Origin: a virus
Length of the DNA: 35,823 nt
Reading direction: 5' to 3' (one strand)
IMG/VR virus record: IMGVR_UViG_3300025131_000188
Span: 1 to 35,823 of that record
Position numbers and translations under genes: made by a program. This document shows, piece after piece, positions 31,647-35,823 of the stretch; position 1 is the stretch's first letter; every line of letters starts with the position of its first letter. Under the pieces are notes generated by a model. That model saw only the letters and a list, made by a program, of their open reading frames with translations. It had not been told where the DNA came from and searched no databases.

Positions 31647-32840
31647 TTACTTAATACCTGCTAGTCTTTTCATCCTATCCGCAATGGGATCGAATGATGT
31701 GCTTTCCTTGCGGGAAGCACGAATAACAGAAGTACCACGACGACCAATTGCTTCACTCAACGATTGGGGGCCAGCCTTAGTGGCTGCCGGCGTTGCGTTT
31801 TCGAGCGTATGGTATATTGTTTTCGCCTCTGTTACTGAACCAGCTTTTGAAATAGCGTCGGCAATTTTTGACTTTTGCCGCTCATTTAGGGAGGTATTTC
31901 TCAAAACACGGTTCGTGTAAAGCAAGCGAGCATTCGAAAGATTTACTTCATGTAAGTTCTCTCTTAGCTCTTCAGTTGCTTGCTTGTATTGTTCAAGTGA
32001 TTCCTTGAGTTGTTTATTTTCAAAAACCAACTCTTCAGAAGCCTTCTTCAAATCTTTCATATGTTTTTCTACTTCGGTGCTACGACGATGCGCAATCGCT
32101 TTCTGTAGCTGCCAATTAATATCTTCGGATGTGCGTCCAGCCCAGCCTTGAAGCCGGGGGCCCATGTCAACCACAAGGCGCTCCGCAATCTCATCAATCA
32201 AATCATCGGGAAGGTCTACGTCTTCGTTTGTGGGCGCAGTCGAGCTTGCAAATGTACCAGGATCCTCGGGTTCTGTCTCCCTTTCTCCTTCCTCTTCTTC
32301 CTCTCCTTCTACGGCGCTCGCTTCTACGGCTGCACTTCCTTGAAGGGCGGCGCCGCTGTCACCGCCGGTGTCTTCGGCTAACATTGCTGCGAGTTCTTCT
32401 TCATTAAGGTTGAACTCTTGCTCATCTTGAAGCTGTTGTACTGCTTCGTGGAGAGCATCCAGATCAACATTAATCTCAACGTCCTCGCCACTCTTGGGAA
32501 GGTGGCCTAAGTTTTCGCCCTCTTCTTCCGATAATCCGTCTGTAGCTGCAAGAGGTACACCGTCTACGATCTCCTCTGCTTCGCCTCCCTCTTCGGCACC
32601 AAGCATCGGATCAGCCATCGGGTCTGCCATGGGGTCTGCCATGGGGTCTAAGCCGCCGGCCAAAGGATCCGCTGCACCTGCGGCCGGATCAGCACCTAAC
32701 TCGTCCTGCTCAATCAACTGTTCCAGAGTATTTCTAACCTCTTCCGAATACTTATCCAACACAGCCGTCTCGGCATTTTTTAAAGCTGCTTCACGTAATG
32801 CTTTGGCATCTACGATAGCTTCACTTAACAAAGTAGACAT
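31647..32840 (-). CDS. Prohead core scaffold protein, T4 gp22-like
   Basis: It builds the internal core on which the capsid assembles and is later degraded. The protein has 397 residues. A short helical N-terminus is followed by a long acidic, low-complexity region (about 45-215) with four DPMA-type repeats and a Glu run. Residues about 215-345 form a coiled coil (HMKDLKKASEELVFENKQL and onward), and the end has LLYTNRVLRNTSLNERQK, typical of gp22-like cores of marine T4-like phages, with DPIADRMKRLAGI at the C-terminus. Position directly before the capsid gene supports the call. The gp21 protease usually found next to it is not in the window; fibre-like genes occupy that place. Confidence 0.85.
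   Translation of the reverse strand: MSTLLSEAIVDAKALREAALKNAETAVLDKYSEEVRNTLEQLIEQDELGADPAAGAADPLAGGLDPMADPMADPMADPMLGAEEGGEAEEIVDGVPLAATDGLSEEEGENLGHLPKSGEDVEINVDLDALHEAVQQLQDEQEFNLNEEELAAMLAEDTGGDSGAALQGSAAVEASAVEGEEEEEGERETEPEDPGTFASSTAPTNEDVDLPDDLIDEIAERLVVDMGPRLQGWAGRTSEDINWQLQKAIAHRRSTEVEKHMKDLKKASEELVFENKQLKESLEQYKQATEELRENLHEVNLSNARLLYTNRVLRNTSLNERQKSKIADAISKAGSVTEAKTIYHTLENATPAATKAGPQSLSEAIGRRGTSVIRASRKESTSFDPIADRMKRLAGIK
32604..32651 (-). repeat. 12-base tandem repeat in the scaffold gene
   Basis: Four 12-base units encode (A)DPM-type repeats. The two central units are identical and the others differ by a few bases, so unit number could change by slippage without changing frame. 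Confidence 0.7.
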
Positions 32841-32872
32841 TAATATGCTCCTAAAATTACATTAATTCAAAA

Positions 32873-32880
32873 TAAATAGT
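32873..32880 (-). promoter_or_regulatory. ACTATTTA motif upstream of scaffold
   Basis: Minus-strand AATACTATTTA lies 33 bases before the scaffold ATG and after the terminator at 32921-32949. It shares AATACTATTTA with the copy before the sheath gene. Confidence 0.4.
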
Positions 32881-32920
32881 ATTCTTGATCATAAAAAGAC
32901 TATTATTATAACGATTCTGC

Positions 32921-32949
32921 AAAAACGGGCGTCCTTTCGGACGCCCGTT
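32921..32949 (-). terminator. Rho-independent terminator after the 427-residue fibre gene
   Basis: Arms AACGGGCGTCC and GGACGCCCGTT form 11 perfect pairs around a GAAA tetraloop and run into TTT. It separates fibre and head transcription units. Confidence 0.92.
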
Positions 32950-32976
32950 AGTAATAGTCAAGCTAAAAACAAATAA

Positions 32977-34260
32977 TTATACAATCTTCCAAGCGTTAGA
33001 GCCTGCGAAAATGAATGTAATGGCGCCTTGAGACGACTCAATAATCATTTCGTTTAATCCATCAATCGTATGCGATGCAGAAGTTTCAACTGTAATTCTA
33101 TTGCTTACACTAGCTCCTGTACCCGCTTTAAGATACACTACATCCCCTGTGCTAGGACTGCCCGGCAAGCTAACTTGAATAGCTCCAGTTAATGCAGCCG
33201 TATAGTTTAATCCAGCATCAAGTGTTGTCTGATCTGCTTTGCTCGCAACATCTACGCTAGATGCTTGTGCATCAGCCGAAAGAACACCACCAGCAGCCGA
33301 GAGGCGCGCTCCGGCTATGGCATCTACTAAGTCTACAATGCTTTCTTTCTTAGAATCACTGCCTGCATCAGCGTCAATAATAGCAATACTGTCGGCAGCA
33401 ACATCTACAGTAGCAGCCCCTAGTCCATTAAGATCCAATTGTAATGAAATGCTGTTTTCTGAAGCAAGACCTGTACCACCTAATTGCGTGCAAAGAGCGG
33501 CCTGTGTGCCCACGTAGAATTTACCCGGGTCAGGCGCGGCTCCGTTAATCATAACGAATCCATCTTCATGGAAAGCCGAAGCGCTCGTTGCTAACCCAGT
33601 AAAGGTTAATGAATCTCCGACAAAGCCAGAACCACTAATGGTTGTACCAGCATCGATTGTAGTCGAAGCTACAATTGAACCGGTAACGTTTACATTGGCA
33701 AGACCATAAAGATCTTTAGCAGAACTGATAAGCTCTGAACCACCAACTTTAAGAGTGTTTCCTTGAATAGTCGCACCCGACATAATAGTAGTTGCTGTAA
33801 CAGTCGTAGAAGCTAGAATTGTACCTGTGACATTAACGTTGGCGAGATTGTACAGATCTTTATTAGAACTGATCATCTCCGCACCGCCAAGATGCAGCGA
33901 GTTTCCTCGAACAGTTGCACCAGATACAGTAGTAGTTGCTCGTACCGTAGTAGAAGCTAAGATAGAACCCGTTGCGTTAATGTTGGCAACTTTATGAATG
34001 TCCCTCCCAGCACTAATAACCTCGGTGGTGTCTACCGTATACGATTCACCAGCAATACCTCCATCTGCAGTAATAGCACCTGCAGCGCTGATGGTTACAC
34101 CAGAGCCCCCAGAGCCACCCCCAACAGATAAGGCGCCGTCAAACGAACCAGACGAACCTAAGACGCCATGAGAGGCAGACACCTGTCTACCGCTCAGATT
34201 TTGTTCATATGTTGTAGCACCACTTAGGGTGGTTACTCCATATTGAAATTTATAAGCCAT
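32977..34260 (-). CDS. Repeat-containing fibre-like virion protein
   Basis: The protein has 427 residues, mostly Gly/Ser/Thr/Ala-rich beta structure. Residues 1-70 (GRQVSASHGVLGSSGSFDGAL) form an N-terminal module common in aquatic phage fibres. Residues about 70-212 hold two complete and two partial 48-residue repeats (ASTTVRATTTVSGATV, GNSLHLGGAEMIS, then NVNVTGTIL). Residues about 220-340 are a second domain (VMINGAAPDPGKFYVG, SIVDLVDAIAGARLSAAGGVLS). The last 85 form a beta module ending GSNAWKIV, similar to the ends of two other proteins here. A trimeric tail or head fibre is likely; no adhesin or chaperone domain is recognised. GGAGGG lies before the ATG. Confidence 0.65.
   Translation of the reverse strand: MAYKFQYGVTTLSGATTYEQNLSGRQVSASHGVLGSSGSFDGALSVGGGSGGSGVTISAAGAITADGGIAGESYTVDTTEVISAGRDIHKVANINATGSILASTTVRATTTVSGATVRGNSLHLGGAEMISSNKDLYNLANVNVTGTILASTTVTATTIMSGATIQGNTLKVGGSELISSAKDLYGLANVNVTGSIVASTTIDAGTTISGSGFVGDSLTFTGLATSASAFHEDGFVMINGAAPDPGKFYVGTQAALCTQLGGTGLASENSISLQLDLNGLGAATVDVAADSIAIIDADAGSDSKKESIVDLVDAIAGARLSAAGGVLSADAQASSVDVASKADQTTLDAGLNYTAALTGAIQVSLPGSPSTGDVVYLKAGTGASVSNRITVETSASHTIDGLNEMIIESSQGAITFIFAGSNAWKIV
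33625..34053 (-). repeat. 144-base tandem repeats in the 427-residue fibre gene
   Basis: Two full and two partial 144-base units (48 residues), homologous to the array in the neighbouring fibre gene. Equivalent positions recur at about 33932, 33788 and 33644. Confidence 0.85.
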
Positions 34261-34352
34261 ATTATAATACCCTCCAAAAAATTATGACAAAGTTGAAAAA
34301 AGTCCCCACTAATTTCATAAACAAGATAAGATAAACCTATCCCGTTCTCTTA

Positions 34353-34360
34353 TAAATAGC
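34353..34360 (-). promoter_or_regulatory. GCTATTTA motif upstream of the 427-residue fibre
   Basis: Minus-strand GCTATTTA lies 93 bases before the ATG, in the 121-base gap between the fibre genes. It is a variant of the ACTATTTA motif; no terminator is seen next to this copy. Confidence 0.25.
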
Positions 34361-34381
34361 TCTTAAGACCCAAATAAGAAG

Positions 34382-35823
34382 CTATACAATGAAGAATTTA
34401 GTCGACCCATCGCAATAAATGGTGATTGATGCATAAGACGACTCTAAAACAGCACTTGTTTGTCCGTCAATTGTATTCGATCCATCACTTCCTGTGACGG
34501 TAATGTTGTTAGTTCCAGCAGATCCGTTCTCATCTTTAACTATAAACATCTGGCCCGCTGTGAGTGAACTTGCGGCCGGCAACGTCAAAACTACGGCCTC
34601 TCCTGAACTGTCCACACCAATGAGATAATCTGAATTGGTTACAGTATAATCATCGTCCTTAGTCGCTCTCTTGACAATTATACCACCAGTTATGGTGAGC
34701 TTCGTACCGTCAAATTTAAGGTTTCCTTCAGCTTTAACCGTTGATCCATCAACCGATGTTAGTATTCTATTGTTGCCAGCATTCTGGTATGACGTAATGG
34801 CGCCGGCGGCGGAGGATGTAAGCACAAGCTTGCCAGAAGTATTAAGTCCGACATAGCTACCGGTCCCAGCGAGCGATCCACTTGAAGCGCCAATGTATAC
34901 ACCGCCGGTAACATTAAGGTTGGTGACATTGTGAATATCTTTGGCCGGCGTGATCAGTTCGGAACCGCCAATGCTAAGACTATTTGCTTGAGCCGTCGCA
35001 CCTGACATGGTAGTGGTAGCTCTAACGGTAGTAGAGGCTAAAATAGAACCCGTCGCATTAATATTTGCAACATTATAGAGATCCTTCGCAGAGCTTACTA
35101 TTTCAGAACCTCCGACCTTAAGGCTATTTACTTGACCGGTCGCGCCTGACATGATGGTCGTTGCTCTTACGGTAGTAGAGGCAAGAATTGAGCCCGTCGC
35201 ACTGATGTTTGCAACATTATGAAGATCGCGCGCTGAACTTACTATTTCAGAGCCGCCGACGCTAAGGCTGTTAACTTGACTAGTCGCTCCGGATACTGTT
35301 GTTGTTGCCCTTACAGTGGTGGAGGCCAGAATAGAGCCGGTTGCGTTGATGTTTCCTACATTATGTACATTCTTCTCAGAACTAATAACTTCGGATCCGC
35401 CCACCTTTAAGACGTTTGCTTGCGCAGTAGCACCAGAGATTGTTGAGGTGGCCACAACAGTGTTGGTGGCACTAAGTGTTGTTCCATCGAACGTTAGATT
35501 AGCCTCAGAATTAACCGTGCTAGAATCAACAGACGTTATAACTCTATTATCGGCTGGATTTGTATAAGAAGTGATCGCTGCAGAGGTGCCCGTCGAAGAT
35601 GTTAGCACTATTCTGCCTGATGTATTCAAGCCTAGATAGCTACCGGTTCCTGCGAGGGAGCCGCTAGTGGCGCCCATGTATATGCCACCCGTAACATTAA
35701 GGTTGGTGACATTGTGGATATCTTTTGCGGGAGTAATAATCTCAGTACCACCAATGTTTAAGAGATTAGCTTTTGCAGTTGCGCCAGAAACTATAGTGGT
35801 AGCTCTTACAGTAGTGGAGGCTA
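34382..35823 (-). CDS. Long repeat-containing fibre-like protein, 5' end outside window
   Basis: The frame is open to the window edge, so the true start lies upstream; an internal ATG at 35677 is not the start, because repeat sequence continues before it. From the edge: one repeat, a 69-residue spacer module (GATSGSLAGTGSYLGLNTS, NRVITSVDSSTVNSEANLTF), four 48-residue repeats, the spacer again (IGASSGSLAGTGSYVGLN), and a C-terminal beta module (DYTVTNSDYLIGVDSS, VLTLPAASSLTAGQ, ITIYCDGSTKFFIV). The 48-residue unit is ASTTVRATTTVSGA, then NSLKVGGSEIVSS, AKDLHNVANI and NATGSIL. This is probably a fibrous trimer, hence a tail or head fibre. The protein could be much longer than what is seen. Confidence 0.65.
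   Translation of the reverse strand, partial: ASTTVRATTIVSGATAKANLLNIGGTEIITPAKDIHNVTNLNVTGGIYMGATSGSLAGTGSYLGLNTSGRIVLTSSTGTSAAITSYTNPADNRVITSVDSSTVNSEANLTFDGTTLSATNTVVATSTISGATAQANVLKVGGSEVISSEKNVHNVGNINATGSILASTTVRATTTVSGATSQVNSLSVGGSEIVSSARDLHNVANISATGSILASTTVRATTIMSGATGQVNSLKVGGSEIVSSAKDLYNVANINATGSILASTTVRATTTMSGATAQANSLSIGGSELITPAKDIHNVTNLNVTGGVYIGASSGSLAGTGSYVGLNTSGKLVLTSSAAGAITSYQNAGNNRILTSVDGSTVKAEGNLKFDGTKLTITGGIIVKRATKDDDYTVTNSDYLIGVDSSGEAVVLTLPAASSLTAGQMFIVKDENGSAGTNNITVTGSDGSNTIDGQTSAVLESSYASITIYCDGSTKFFIV
34895..35470 (-). repeat. Four 144-base tandem repeats within a 783-base higher-order repeat
   Basis: Four consecutive 144-base units (48 residues each). The unit and its spacer module start again at 35678, giving a super-period of 783 bases (261 residues). 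Nucleotide identity between units is visibly lower than protein identity. Confidence 0.88.

Noticed and set aside
34261-34381. Terminator between the two fibre genes
   Set aside because: I searched the 121-base gap; only three- to four-base stems are present and the T run lacks a hairpin.
1-35823. tRNA genes, CRISPR arrays, insertion sequences, integrase or attachment sites
   Set aside because: No cloverleaf-sized gap, spaced direct-repeat array, transposase or recombinase of those classes was seen; the only tandem repeats are within genes.

Overview
The window is a 35.8 kb stretch of a tailed-phage genome (or a prophage of the same type). Every convincing gene lies on the minus strand, so transcription runs from base 35823 towards base 1. 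The structural proteins are those of a contractile-tailed myovirus of the T4 superfamily: gp22-like scaffold, gp23-like capsid, gp13/14/15-like neck, gp18-like sheath, gp19-like tube, gp26/gp51-like proteins, tape measure and gp53-like LysM protein. The host is probably a Gram-negative bacterium: the early promoters match the sigma-70 consensus, there is a lipoprotein signal peptide, and the lysin is an amidase. Fibre modules of this kind are familiar to me from aquatic phages, but the habitat is an inference. No tRNA, CRISPR array, insertion sequence or integrase is visible. No gene-free stretch exceeds about 160 bases.

Layout in the direction of transcription. (1) 35823-32977: two repeat-rich fibre-like proteins; the first is cut by the window edge. 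(2) 32840-29143: prohead scaffold, major capsid protein and a small capsid-associated protein. (3) 28984-26016: a small Lys/Thr-rich protein and three neck/tail-completion proteins. (4) 25898-18547: giant sheath, tube, gp26-like and gp51-like proteins, tape measure. (5) 18532-12055: baseplate block, including a 1226-residue protein and a 404-residue orphan. (6) 12058-3215: DNA metabolism, comprising a minimal family-A DNA polymerase, an FtsZ/tubulin-like protein, a gp32-like SSB, a UvsX/RecA recombinase, a His/Pro-rich lipoprotein, a flap endonuclease, a DnaB/gp41-like helicase and a class II (B12-dependent) ribonucleotide reductase. (7) 3206-1: a small Cys-rich protein, a GroES-like co-chaperonin, an amidase endolysin, a Rossmann-like unknown and a truncated nucleotidyltransferase-like protein.

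The two halves carry different control signals. The DNA-metabolism half has six sigma-70-type promoters, five with exactly 17-base spacers and three of them inside coding sequence. One, inside the reductase gene, is a perfect TTGACA-17-TATAAT. I found no comparable promoter in the structural half. That half has rho-independent terminators at transcription-unit ends and a recurrent ACTATTTA (once GCTATTTA) motif just upstream of the tape-measure, tube, sheath, scaffold and fibre genes. This looks like a host-sigma early programme and a phage-specific late programme.

The most unusual items are the degenerate tubulin/FtsZ-like gene translationally coupled to an exonuclease-less family-A polymerase, the overlapping terminator/promoter in front of the flap endonuclease, a T7 slippery run at the gp26/gp51 junction, and hierarchical 144-base/783-base repeats in the fibres whose codons have diverged while the protein has not.
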